A stretch of 16,464 nt of DNA from an uncultured Clostridium sp. Lineage in GTDB: Bacteria > Bacillota_I > Bacilli_A > RF39 > UBA660. The DNA is taken from contig CALZLL010000013.1 of the NCBI GenBank assembly GCA_945788325.1, forward strand, positions 1-16,464. Reading direction: 5' to 3'. The position numbers were made by a program, and so were the translations under genes. How positions within the stretch are numbered: the first letter of the stretch is position 1; each line of letters begins with the position of its first letter. Positions 1 to 6,863 of the stretch are shown piece by piece. Under the pieces are notes generated by a model that had not been told where the DNA came from, searched no databases, and saw nothing but the letters and a program-made list of their open reading frames with translations.

Positions 1-1475
1 TATATTACTATAGCTATCATGTTATTAGAACCTTTATTTACTACTTTAGTTAAAGTAGTTTGAAGTTTATGTCTTATGTTATCTGGCATAAGTGATAATT
101 TACCACGTATTCCTTCTTGAACAATATTATCTAAGCTTCTACCAAACATTTCACTTTTCCATACACTTTGTGGGTCAGTTTCATAATCTTTCATTAAGTT
201 ATCAATAAGTTCTTTACTTTGTGTTTCAGATCCTATAATTGGTTCAAAGGTTGATTCAACGTCCACTCTTATCATGTGAATAGAAGGTGCTACTGCTTTT
301 AACTTAACTCCATACCTTGTTCCTTGTTTTATTATTTCTGGAGTATCTAACTTCATGTCTTTAATGGTTGGAAATGATGTTCCGTAACCAGTTTGCTTAA
401 CCATTTTAATTGCTTCTTTAAACTGCGAAAATTCTTCTCTTGTCTCATTTAATTCTGTAAATAAACTAATAAGTTTAGCTTTTGAATCTATTTCAGTTCC
501 AATTATTTCGTTTAAAACTACATTATATAATCCATCTGGTGCTTCTAAGTTTATTGTAATTTCACCTTCTGCTGTATTAATTTCAGAAAGATATGCTTTA
601 CTAATATGTTCACACCCATTAAAATGCTCAATTATCTTATCAACATCACGTACTTTATCAACTTCTACCACACTTTCTTTAATCTTTTCTATATATTCTT
701 TTTTTACTGGATGCTTATATGAAAGACATGCTATCCAATCTGGCATATTAACATTAACACTTAGTACCGGAAATTCAAATAAAGCTTCTTTTAATATATT
801 ATAAATCTCTTTTTCACCCATTGCTTCAACACTAACTGGAACAACTGGAACATTGTGTTCATTTCTTAAATTTTCAGCTAATCTTTCGGTATCTGGATGA
901 GTTGGATGAGCTGAATTTAAAACAACGATAAATGGTTTTCCTATTTCTTTTAACTCACTTATAACTTGATTTTCCGCTGCTACATAATCATCTCTTTTTA
1001 TTTCACCAAAACTTCCGTCTGTTGTAACAACAATGCCGATGGTCGAATGATCTCTTATTACTTTTTCAGTACCTATCTCAGCAGCTTCAACAAATGGTAT
1101 TTCTTCATCATACCAAGGCGTTCTAACCATTCTAGGCCCGTTTTCATCTTCATAACCCTTAGCAGCATCAATTACATAACCTACGCAGTCAATTAGCCTT
1201 ATATTGGCGGTAAAGTCTTCTATTTGAATTGTTGCTGCGTTAGAAGGAACAAACTTTGGTTCTATGGTCATAATTGTTTTTCCCTGAGCTGTTTGAGGTA
1301 CTTCGTCTAAGCATCTTTTTCTTTCATATTCATCTTTTATATTGGGTACAACTAAGTTCTCAATACATTTTTTTATAAACGTTGATTTACCAGTCCTAAC
1401 CGCTCCTACTACTCCTAAATATATATCGCCACCAGTTCTTTGTGATATATCTTTAATAATATCGTATTTTTCCAT
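1..1475 (-). CDS. spoIVA: Stage IV sporulation protein A (spore coat basement-layer ATPase), stop codon cut by window edge
   Basis: SpoIVA is the mother-cell ATPase that polymerises on the forespore surface and anchors the coat. Reading from the ATG at 1475, 491 codons are visible, ending in residues MIAIVI; the two bases at the edge read TA, so the next codon is probably the stop. That gives 491 residues against 492 in B. subtilis. The Walker A motif GAVRTGKS spans residues 24-31 with Lys30. The segment KTIMTIEPKF (66-75) and the Walker B-like LIDCVGY (94-100) follow, then GPRMVRTPWYDE and a long middle/C-terminal region with KMVKQTGYG, KAVAPSIHMI and FGRSLDNIV, all typical of SpoIVA. Position 71 is Ile where I recall Thr in B. 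subtilis. An ATG preceded by AGTAGGGA supports the start. A SigE-like promoter lies just upstream, matching known mother-cell expression. Der lies three genes away. Confidence 0.97.
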   Translation of the reverse strand, partial: MEKYDIIKDISQRTGGDIYLGVVGAVRTGKSTFIKKCIENLVVPNIKDEYERKRCLDEVPQTAQGKTIMTIEPKFVPSNAATIQIEDFTANIRLIDCVGYVIDAAKGYEDENGPRMVRTPWYDEEIPFVEAAEIGTEKVIRDHSTIGIVVTTDGSFGEIKRDDYVAAENQVISELKEIGKPFIVVLNSAHPTHPDTERLAENLRNEHNVPVVPVSVEAMGEKEIYNILKEALFEFPVLSVNVNMPDWIACLSYKHPVKKEYIEKIKESVVEVDKVRDVDKIIEHFNGCEHISKAYLSEINTAEGEITINLEAPDGLYNVVLNEIIGTEIDSKAKLISLFTELNETREEFSQFKEAIKMVKQTGYGTSFPTIKDMKLDTPEIIKQGTRYGVKLKAVAPSIHMIRVDVESTFEPIIGSETQSKELIDNLMKDYETDPQSVWKSEMFGRSLDNIVQEGIRGKLSLMPDNIRHKLQTTLTKVVNKGSNNMIAIVI

Positions 1476-1506
1476 ATAATCCCTACTTTCTTTTCAATCT
1501 CATTAA

Positions 1507-1534
1507 ATACTATGAAAATAAGTAAAGAATATGA
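1507..1534 (-). promoter_or_regulatory. SigE-type promoter for spoIVA
   Basis: On the minus strand a TCATATT box (1528-1534) is followed after 13 bases by CATAGTAT (1507-1514). These fit the SigE consensus KMATATT, 12-14 bases, CATACAMT: the -35 is exact and the -10 matches 6 of 8. It lies about 32 bases before the spoIVA start. The -35 overlaps the U-tract of the spoVIF terminator. Consistent with known SigE control of spoIVA. Confidence 0.7.
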
Positions 1535-1558
1535 AAAAAAGAAGAAAAATTTCTTCTT
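1534..1558 (-). terminator. Intrinsic terminator of spoVIF
   Basis: The minus strand reads AAGAAGAAA, a short loop, then TTTCTTCTT followed by a run of T. The hairpin begins at the spoVIF stop codon (1557-1559), so terminator and stop overlap. Confidence 0.7.
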
Positions 1559-1802
1559 AATCAATCATGCTTTCTAAATTATTTGGTATTTGATCTCCTA
1601 CTACTGCTTTTACTATTTTATCCGATTGTTCTTTAGAAACCGTTTTGCCGGTTAATTTAGATAATTCATCTATTACTCCTCTAATTGTTTTTTCATCTTT
1701 CAAATTACCATCTTTTAGTCTACCCGCTAATTCCAATATAGATTCTTTACTTACGTTTGTTTTTCTTTCTACCTTATTAAGAAAACTATCAGTTATTCCC
1801 AT
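1557..1802 (-). CDS. spoVIF: Stage VI sporulation protein F (SpoVIF family)
   Basis: An 81-residue protein matching the SpoVIF (formerly YjcC) family, which is about 85-90 residues in Bacillus. In B. subtilis SpoVIF is made late in the mother cell, is needed for proper coat assembly and spore resistance, and affects GerE-dependent coat genes. The diagnostic layout is present: N-terminal FLNKVERKTNV, central LKDEKTIRGVIDELSKLTGK, then VSKEQSDKIVKAVVGD. There is no signal peptide or membrane segment. The ATG at 1802 follows AGGAGTGA at good spacing. It is followed by its own terminator and then spoIVA, so two coat-morphogenesis genes sit side by side under separate promoters. Confidence 0.88.
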   Translation of the reverse strand: MGITDSFLNKVERKTNVSKESILELAGRLKDGNLKDEKTIRGVIDELSKLTGKTVSKEQSDKIVKAVVGDQIPNNLESMID

Positions 1803-1820
1803 TAATTATCACTCCTAAAA

Positions 1821-1848
1821 TAATATATGCAACATAAATTACATGGTT
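1821..1848 (-). promoter_or_regulatory. Possible SigK-type promoter for spoVIF
   Basis: The minus strand has GCATATATTA (1821-1830), an exact fit to the SigK -10 form GCATAnnnTA. An AACC (1845-1848) provides the AC-type -35, 16 bases upstream counted from AC. Late mother-cell expression of spoVIF agrees. The weak point is that the predicted start of transcription falls almost on the ribosome binding site, giving a very short leader. Confidence 0.4.
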
Positions 1849-1853
1849 AATAA

Positions 1854-2741
1854 TTAATTTATAAGTTGATATTCTCTTTCAAATATATTTTTATTACTTA
1901 CATATCCCATAACAAATTTATTATTCTTTTTGCAAATAATAATTCCTATCGTTAACGTTTCATTATTAGTTTTAATATTTTTATCAATATAATTCATATA
2001 AGTTTGTATTTGACCAATATATTCTTTTTTTAATTCTGTCGTTTTAAGCTCTACTACCACATAGCATTTATAAATAATATTATATAATAATATATCTATG
2101 TAGTTATAACGATCACCAATTTTTATAGGAAATTCATTATCAATAAAACAAAACCCATTACCTAATTCTTTTAAAAAATAAGGTATATCTTCTAAAATAA
2201 ATTGTTGTAGCATTTTTTCTGATATTTTATCTGTATTATATTTATTTTTTATTAATATCGGATTCTTAATAAAGTCGTGTACCTTTGTTTTTTCTTTATT
2301 AATAAGTTTTAACTTGGTTTTATCTTCTAATCTTTCATATTCATTATTTTTGATGCGTTCTCTTAATTTTCTTACTGATATATTTTGTTCTTCGATTACT
2401 TTCACATAATAATTAATTTCATTTATATTATTAAGTGGCAGAAGCTCAACATAATGACTCCATGTCAATAGGTGCGACAATGTCGCACCTTTTTCAATAA
2501 TAATATAAAATTGCCTCATTCTTTTAAGAGAAGACTTATTATATCGTTTGCCCAATTCATAAGTTAATCTAACAGAATATTTTTCTATTATACTTTCGCC
2601 ATAATGCTTACCAGCATCACTAAGCAGTTTCCCCACGTTATAACAAGTTCTTAAATCACTTTTATTTTTAGAATAGTCTTTTACTTTTTTATATACCTCG
2701 TTATTTATTAGTTCATTTTTTATCTCATTGTAATAGTTCAT
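1854..2741 (-). CDS. DUF1016 / YhcG-type PD-(D/E)XK nuclease domain protein
   Basis: A 295-residue protein with the two-part layout of the DUF1016 (YhcG) family. The N-terminal helical DUF1016_N-like half includes LTYELGKRYNKSSLKRMRQFY (about 59-79) and the family signature LLTWSHYVELL (91-101). The C-terminal half is a PD-(D/E)XK nuclease fold, with the likely active-site Asp216 in YIDILLYN, Glu231 and Lys233 in VVVELKT, and a following helix with Gln244/Gln246. Full-length homologues are often 330-350 residues, so this one is compact but complete. The family is common near restriction-modification and toxin-type genes, but its biological role is not settled. Here it stands alone between yfcE-like and spoVIF genes, with its own promoter. 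ATG at 2741 follows AAAGGAC. A GC-rich palindrome lies in codons 84-91. Family call is firm; a defence role is inference. Confidence 0.9.
   Translation of the reverse strand: MNYYNEIKNELINNEVYKKVKDYSKNKSDLRTCYNVGKLLSDAGKHYGESIIEKYSVRLTYELGKRYNKSSLKRMRQFYIIIEKGATLSHLLTWSHYVELLPLNNINEINYYVKVIEEQNISVRKLRERIKNNEYERLEDKTKLKLINKEKTKVHDFIKNPILIKNKYNTDKISEKMLQQFILEDIPYFLKELGNGFCFIDNEFPIKIGDRYNYIDILLYNIIYKCYVVVELKTTELKKEYIGQIQTYMNYIDKNIKTNNETLTIGIIICKKNNKFVMGYVSNKNIFEREYQLIN
2470..2490. repeat. GC-rich perfect palindrome inside the DUF1016 gene
   Basis: GGTGCGACAATGTCGCACC with one flanking A/T pair gives ten-base perfect arms around a single central base. It is much richer in G+C than anything nearby and uses the CpG codons GCG and TCG, which are rare in this window. 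It encodes residues KGATLSHL just before the conserved TWSHY signature. Confidence 0.8.
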
Positions 2742-2763
2742 ATATTAGTCCTTTCTTTTTAAA

Positions 2764-2780
2764 AGTTTATTATATAAACT
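2764..2780. repeat. Palindrome over the -10 of the DUF1016 gene promoter
   Basis: AGTTTAT, three bases, ATAAACT: seven-base perfect arms covering the -10 region. The position fits an operator for a dimeric repressor, but A+T-rich palindromes arise easily by chance. Confidence 0.45.
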
Positions 2781-2800
2781 ATTCTTAAAAATATTGTCAA
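2771..2800 (-). promoter_or_regulatory. SigA-type promoter for the DUF1016 gene
   Basis: A perfect TTGACA (minus strand, 2795-2800) is followed after 18 bases by TATATA (2771-2776), about 30 bases before the start codon. An overlapping TATAAT lies two bases further downstream with a 20-base spacer. The 142-base gap 2742-2883 holds nothing else I recognise. Confidence 0.6.
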
Positions 2801-2883
2801 AAAAAGTATACTATTTTTATTGTAATTCATAAATATTATATATATTTACCCGATTCTTTTAAATAAGTCATAGTAGAAGGCGA

Positions 2884-3423
2884 TTATAGTTCTATACTTT
2901 CAATTATATTATTATTTATATCGTAAATAATAAATTTTTTATTATCATATATTACATAAGTTTCAATTTCATTTTTAGGCAATGAAATTGAACCAACATT
3001 TATAAAAATCATGCCATTTTTTCTCTTAATATAAGGTACATGTTCATGTCCATATATTAAAATACCATTTTTGTTAAATTTTCTATCTTTTTCAAAACTA
3101 TACTCATTTCCATGTGTTATATATATGTTTAAATCATCTACGTAAATTAATGAAACACCATCACATATTGGAAAATCACTAGCTTTAATGTCTACTGTTG
3201 AATCACAATTTCCTTTCATACATATTAAGATTTCTTGGTATTTAGTTAAAAATTCTTTTACCTTATTACTTTCTATAATATATTTGTTATCATAAGTAGG
3301 TCCAGGATAGTATAAATCACCTAAACAAACTAATTTATCTATCCTTTCCTTTTTTATTTTATCTTCTATAATATTTAAATTTTTAGTAATACCATGAATA
3401 TCTGATATAAATAATATCTTCAT
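2884..3423 (-). CDS. YfcE/MJ0936-family metallophosphoesterase
   Basis: A 179-residue calcineurin-like phosphodiesterase of the YfcE/YsnB class, a family of two-metal enzymes that hydrolyse phosphodiesters in vitro and whose physiological substrate is uncertain. All metal-binding motifs are present in order: SDIHG with Asp8 and His10, CLGDLYYPGP with Asp36, KGNCD (70-74), ITHGNEY with His104 and YGHEH (124-128), then NVGSISLPKN as in the family. The reading frame runs upstream to 3489, but the ATG at 3423 is the start: it gives the family N-terminus MKILFISDIHG, follows AAAGGGAG, and the upstream extension would overlap the promoter. It has its own strong promoter. No clear terminator follows. 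Confidence 0.92.
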   Translation of the reverse strand: MKILFISDIHGITKNLNIIEDKIKKERIDKLVCLGDLYYPGPTYDNKYIIESNKVKEFLTKYQEILICMKGNCDSTVDIKASDFPICDGVSLIYVDDLNIYITHGNEYSFEKDRKFNKNGILIYGHEHVPYIKRKNGMIFINVGSISLPKNEIETYVIYDNKKFIIYDINNNIIESIEL

Positions 3424-3460
3424 TATTAAACAACTCCCTTTACATACAAAGCTTAATTTT

Positions 3461-3489
3461 ATTCTAATGCCAAAAATAATAATTGTCAA
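3461..3489 (-). promoter_or_regulatory. SigA-type promoter for the yfcE-like gene
   Basis: Perfect TTGACA (3484-3489), 17-base spacer, TAGAAT (3461-3466) on the minus strand. It sits directly after the der terminator and 38 bases before the chosen start at 3423. The best -35/-10 pair in the window. Confidence 0.8.
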
Positions 3490-3491
3490 AC

Positions 3492-3531
3492 AAAAAACGC
3501 AGACATTTTTTATCTATTGTCTACGTTTTTT
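3492..3531 (-). terminator. Intrinsic terminator of der
   Basis: Minus-strand arms AAAAAACGTAGACA (3518-3531) and TGTCTGCGTTTTTT (3492-3505) pair fully with one G-U and end in the U-tract. It starts ten bases after the der stop. The plus-strand reading has one mismatch, so it may work weakly in both directions. Confidence 0.85.
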
Positions 3532-3540
3532 ACTACATAA

Positions 3541-4851
3541 TTATTCATTTCTATTTTTAAATTGAAATTCTATTGGTGTACCTTCAAAATCAAAGTTTTC
3601 TCTTATTTTATTTTCTAAGTATCTTTCGTATGAAAAATGCACTAAACCTTTATTATTAACATGAAAAGTAAACTTAGGTGGCGCAATACCTGTTTGTGCA
3701 GTAAAATATATTTTAAGTCTTTTACCTTTATATGATGGTGGAGCTTGAAGAGCTACTGCATCAGTTATAACATCATTTAATACGCTAGTTTTAACTTCTC
3801 TTTTAGAGTTGTTAAATACCTTTATAACCTCAGGCATTAAAGTTGCAAGTCTTTTCTTTGTTTTAGCGGATAAAAATACAATTGGAACATAGCTTAAGAA
3901 TTGAAATTCTGCTCTTATTAACTTAGTAAAATCCTTTATGTTATTTTTATCATCAACGGTATCCCATTTATTTACTACCAAAACTAGTGCTTTACCTGAT
4001 TCTATAGCATAACTAGCGATATGTTTATCATGTTCTATAATCCCTTCTTCAGCATTTATTACAACAACACATACATCACTTCTATCAATTGCTTTCATGC
4101 TACGAAGTAAACTATATTTTTCAACTGATTCATATACTTTACCTTTTTTTCTCATTCCAGCAGTATCTATCACAACAAATTTTTCTTTTTCATAATTAAA
4201 CTCTGTATCAACCGTATCACGAGTAGTACCTGCTACATCACTTACTATTACTCTTTCTTCATTTAAGATTGCGTTTACAAGTGATGATTTACCTACGTTT
4301 GGTCTGCCTATAACACAAAACTTAACAACGTCAGGTGTATACTCTTCTTCTATTTGTTTTTTAAAACCACTAGTTACCTCATCCATTAAATCATCCATTC
4401 CAAGGTTATGTGAACCTGATATTGGAATATAATAATCAAAACCTAACTCATAAAAGTCATATATATTTTCCAAAGTCTTTTTATTATCAACTTTATTTAT
4501 TGCAACTACCACTTTTTTATTACTACGTCTTAAAATATCTCTAACAACTAAATCATTAGTAGTCATCCCTTCTTTACCATCAACAATAAAAATAACTATG
4601 TCTGCTTCATCAATCGCTAACTCAGCCTGCATTTTAATTTCTTTATTAAAAGCATCCTCTCCAATATCTATACCACCAGTATCAATAACGTTAAACTTAT
4701 AGTCATAATAAGTACCAGTGCCATAAATCCTATCTCTTGTTACCCCTGGAGTATCTTCTATTATTGCTTGCTTTTTACCTACTAATCTATTAAATATAGT
4801 AGATTTACCTACGTTTGGTCTTCCTACCAAAGCAATAGTTGGTAACTTCAT
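3541..4851 (-). CDS. der: Ribosome assembly GTPase Der (EngA)
   Basis: Der is an essential tandem GTPase that acts in 50S subunit maturation. From the ATG at 4851 the protein is 436 residues, the same length as the B. subtilis protein. The first G domain has GRPNVGKS (10-17), DTGG (57-60) and NKVD (119-122). The second has GRPNVGKS (182-189), DTAG (229-232) and NKWD (294-297). A KH-like C-terminal domain (about 352-436) contains the typical APPSYKGKRLKIYF stretch. A GTG at 4860 in the same frame is part of the ribosome binding site AGAGGTGG and is rejected as start. The gene has its own promoter and terminator. It is followed by a yfcE-like gene and, further on, spoIVA; in B. subtilis der is also near spoIVA, as I recall. 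Confidence 0.98.
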   Translation of the reverse strand: MKLPTIALVGRPNVGKSTIFNRLVGKKQAIIEDTPGVTRDRIYGTGTYYDYKFNVIDTGGIDIGEDAFNKEIKMQAELAIDEADIVIFIVDGKEGMTTNDLVVRDILRRSNKKVVVAINKVDNKKTLENIYDFYELGFDYYIPISGSHNLGMDDLMDEVTSGFKKQIEEEYTPDVVKFCVIGRPNVGKSSLVNAILNEERVIVSDVAGTTRDTVDTEFNYEKEKFVVIDTAGMRKKGKVYESVEKYSLLRSMKAIDRSDVCVVVINAEEGIIEHDKHIASYAIESGKALVLVVNKWDTVDDKNNIKDFTKLIRAEFQFLSYVPIVFLSAKTKKRLATLMPEVIKVFNNSKREVKTSVLNDVITDAVALQAPPSYKGKRLKIYFTAQTGIAPPKFTFHVNNKGLVHFSYERYLENKIRENFDFEGTPIEFQFKNRNE

Positions 4852-4877
4852 AAATACCACCTCTTTTTCGTTTATAA

Positions 4878-4886
4878 ATTATAACA
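4878..4886 (-). promoter_or_regulatory. Extended -10 promoter for der
   Basis: Minus strand TGTTATAAT, about 27 bases before the der ATG. No good -35 is visible 16-18 bases upstream (only TTCTTT), so it would depend on the extended -10. The same nine-base element recurs elsewhere in the window. Confidence 0.55.
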
Positions 4887-4895
4887 TAAATTAAT

Positions 4896-4935
4896 AAAAA
4901 AAAGAAGTTTATATGGTATCTTCACCATAAACTTC
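4896..4935 (-). terminator. Intrinsic terminator of engB, built over its stop codon
   Basis: Minus-strand arms GAAGTTTATGGT (4924-4935) and ACCATATAAACTTC (from 4904) pair with a two-base bulge, followed by eight T (4896-4903). The engB stop codon (4909-4911) and last codons lie inside the hairpin. Confidence 0.8.
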
Positions 4936-5508
4936 CTTAGCTATTATACTTTGTATCTCTTTTTTACCAAGTTTGGTTTTAGAAGAGAACAAAACAAGAT
5001 CATCTCCAATTGCTAAATCAATGTTATCTATAATTTGCTTTCTATATTTTTCTCTTTGAGAAGAACCTACTTTATCAACCTTTGTTGCAATTAGCGTTAC
5101 TTTTACTCCATGAAACTTCAAGAAGTTATACATAAGTAAATCATCTTCGGTTGGTTTGTGTCTAAAATCAATTAACATAAACACTTGGTTTAGATTTTCT
5201 CTTTCAGATAAATATTCTTCTATCATCATACCAAATTTCTTTTGATCTTGCTTTCCTGATGATGTATAACCATATCCAGGTACATCAACTAAGTAAAAAT
5301 CATTATTAACTTTATAAAAGTTAATGGTTTGAGTTTTGCCAGGTTTACTAGATATTCTAGCTAAATTCTTTCTTTCCATTATCGAGTTTGTAAAACTAGA
5401 TTTTCCAACGTTACTTCTACCTAGTAATAAAAACTCAGGTTTTTCATCAGTAGGATACTGACTTCTTCTTACCGCTATAATGGGTTCTTCAACATCATTT
5501 ATTTTCAT
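4909..5508 (-). CDS. ysxC: Ribosome biogenesis GTP-binding protein YsxC/EngB (YihA)
   Basis: A 199-residue TrmE-Era-EngA-YihA-type GTPase required for late 50S assembly in Firmicutes; B. subtilis YsxC is about 195 residues. G motifs in order: GRSNVGKS (30-37), the GKTQTINFY switch region (57-65), DVPGYG (75-80), TKVD (142-145) and FSSK (174-177). ATG at 5508 follows AGGTGATA. Two SigA-like promoters lie upstream in tandem and a hairpin terminator overlaps the 3' end, so it is a single-gene unit next to the functionally related der. In Bacillus ysxC usually follows lon, which is absent here. Confidence 0.96.
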   Translation of the reverse strand: MKINDVEEPIIAVRRSQYPTDEKPEFLLLGRSNVGKSSFTNSIMERKNLARISSKPGKTQTINFYKVNNDFYLVDVPGYGYTSSGKQDQKKFGMMIEEYLSERENLNQVFMLIDFRHKPTEDDLLMYNFLKFHGVKVTLIATKVDKVGSSQREKYRKQIIDNIDLAIGDDLVLFSSKTKLGKKEIQSIIAKEVYGEDTI

Positions 5509-5532
5509 ATTTTATCACCTACATATATATGT

Positions 5533-5561
5533 ATTATAACAAAATGAATAACAATCTTCAA
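5533..5561 (-). promoter_or_regulatory. Proximal SigA promoter of engB (P1)
   Basis: TTGAAG (5556-5561), 17-base spacer, TATAAT (5533-5538) on the minus strand, with TGT immediately before the -10 (extended -10 TGTTATAAT). About 24 bases before the engB start codon. Confidence 0.7.
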
Positions 5562-5573
5562 ATTGCGATAGAT

Positions 5574-5602
5574 ATTATAGCAAAGTTAAGTGTAAAATGC
5601 AA
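5574..5602 (-). promoter_or_regulatory. Distal SigA promoter of engB (P2)
   Basis: TTGCAT (5597-5602), 17-base spacer, TATAAT (5574-5579) on the minus strand. It lies 41 bases upstream of P1. The two promoters fill the gap between the MYG1-family gene and engB. Confidence 0.65.
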
Positions 5603-5622
5603 ATTTTATAATATTTTTTGTT

Positions 5623-6573
5623 TTATACTTCCTTGTTATTAATTGCTATTTCAGCTATCTTAACAGCATCATCAAAGGTTTTACACGCACATATAAATAA
5701 GTTTTTATGACAGAAAGTAATGGTTTTAACACCGCTTATTTCTTGTAATTCTTCATTTTCTTTTCCAGCCCAATCCTTAGGAAAAGTTTTTTTAACATCA
5801 AAACTACCTGGTGATGCCGGTGTTGCAACAACGTTATATCCACCCCTTTTTGATGGAAATACAGCATATAATATATCTTTAGCTTTAGGATTACTAGAAG
5901 TTAACACAATGTCTTTCCATGGCATATAATTATCTAGAATTAATATACCATTTTTACTTTCATTTATTTTTTCTTCTACTATATCCTTAGCTAGTTCTTT
6001 AGATAACATCTTGTTAATCATGTTATTAAAAATAGTATTAGCAAAAGATAACGCTTTTAAAAAGTTTTCACTTTCTTTATTATTTTCATTCCAAGAAGGA
6101 TTAAAACTTCCTATTAAATTTGGAATGGTTTGTTGTTTTACTTCAGGTTCATTTTTTAAAGGTTGCCCATTATCATCTCTATCTATGTCCATTATTAAGT
6201 TTTTATCTATTGATTCAAAAAATAAATCAACATCTTTTATCCCTAATCTTTTTATTATCTCTTTACCATATTTTTTCCATATAAGCCCACAAGATGCATA
6301 CTTAATTCCATTTTCTCTTTCTTCGTTAAACTCAATTCCATGATGATCAAATTCACCAAATCCAACATCATAAACTAAAGCCGAATCATCTTCTACATTA
6401 TTTGTTCTATATATGTTCATAGAACCAAATACATTTAAAAGTATTACACTTGCCATCACTTCATCCGCATGAAATGTTCCACTATGAGTTATAAAATTAG
6501 CTTCTTTTTCACTATCTACTATTTTTATTTGTACGTTTTCATCATATATATTTTTTAAAATAATATTTTCCAT
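5623..6573 (-). CDS. MYG1-family (UPF0160) DHH-type protein, putative 3'-5' exoribonuclease
   Basis: A 316-residue member of the MYG1/UPF0160 family, a branch of the DHH phosphoesterases. The eukaryotic member is reported as a 3'-5' RNA exonuclease acting in nucleus and mitochondria; bacterial members are little studied. The family signature THSGTFHADEVMA (29-41), YDVG with Asp69, FDHHG (75-79) and KYASCGLIWKKYG are present, as are the C-terminal blocks FPSKRGGYNVVATP and FPKDWAGKENEEL, so the metal site and full length are intact. An N-terminal stretch of about 25 residues precedes the signature. No signal peptide or membrane segment. ATG at 6573 follows AAGGTGATA, 11 bases after the upstream stop, so it is the last gene of a unit with the 92-residue gene and the YwaF-like gene. 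No clear terminator follows. Substrate here is unknown. Confidence 0.9.
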   Translation of the reverse strand: MENIILKNIYDENVQIKIVDSEKEANFITHSGTFHADEVMASVILLNVFGSMNIYRTNNVEDDSALVYDVGFGEFDHHGIEFNEERENGIKYASCGLIWKKYGKEIIKRLGIKDVDLFFESIDKNLIMDIDRDDNGQPLKNEPEVKQQTIPNLIGSFNPSWNENNKESENFLKALSFANTIFNNMINKMLSKELAKDIVEEKINESKNGILILDNYMPWKDIVLTSSNPKAKDILYAVFPSKRGGYNVVATPASPGSFDVKKTFPKDWAGKENEELQEISGVKTITFCHKNLFICACKTFDDAVKIAEIAINNKEV

Positions 6574-6584
6574 CTTATCACCTT

Positions 6585-6863
6585 TTACTTATTAGTATTA
6601 TTATAATAATTTAATTCGGATAATCTTTGAGATATTTCTTCTAAATCCTCTATATCCGTTTCATTATTTAATATTTCTTCTATTTCAAAAATCAAACTAG
6701 AAAGAGATGAATATTTGCTATAATCAATATCATATCTTTTTAATACTTCTATTTGATTATCACTTAAATAAATACCATTACCACGCATTTTTATCATGGT
6801 TTTATCATTATATACATCTTTAGTAAGATCATTTATATCTAACTTTTTATCCTTGAAGTTCAT
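6585..6863 (-). CDS. Unknown 92-residue acidic protein
   Basis: I do not recognise a characterised family. The protein is acidic and predicted mostly helical, with MRGNGIYLSDNQIEVLKRYD (26-45) followed by a likely helical run around SSLIFEIEEILNNE (55-68) and an Asn/Tyr-rich tail ending YYNNTNK. There is no signal peptide, membrane segment or cysteine. The start is supported by a strong AAGGAGGT site that lies inside the end of the upstream membrane protein gene; the two frames overlap by 17 bases, and the MYG1-family gene follows 11 bases later. Such coupling suggests co-translation with the YwaF-like protein. The ordered sequence and good ribosome binding site make it very likely a real gene; function is unknown. 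Confidence 0.75.
   Translation of the reverse strand: MNFKDKKLDINDLTKDVYNDKTMIKMRGNGIYLSDNQIEVLKRYDIDYSKYSSLSSLIFEIEEILNNETDIEDLEEISQRLSELNYYNNTNK

Noticed and set aside
966..1196. Plus-strand open frame opposite spoIVA
   Set aside because: Lies entirely within conserved spoIVA sequence and has no ribosome binding site.
2801..2830. Hairpin around AGTATACT as terminator of the yfcE-like gene
   Set aside because: The self-complementary core is short and consists mostly of A/T runs, about 60 bases after the stop; not convincing as a terminator.
3424..3489. Upstream extension of the yfcE-like gene by 22 residues
   Set aside because: It would overlap the TTGACA promoter and lacks a ribosome binding site; the ATG at 3423 gives the family N-terminus.
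4852..4860. GTG start for der three codons upstream
   Set aside because: The GTG is part of the AGAGGTGG ribosome binding site of the ATG at 4851, which gives the standard length.
5603..5622. Terminator after the MYG1-family gene
   Set aside because: The region is A/T-rich but I find no stable stem before a T-run.
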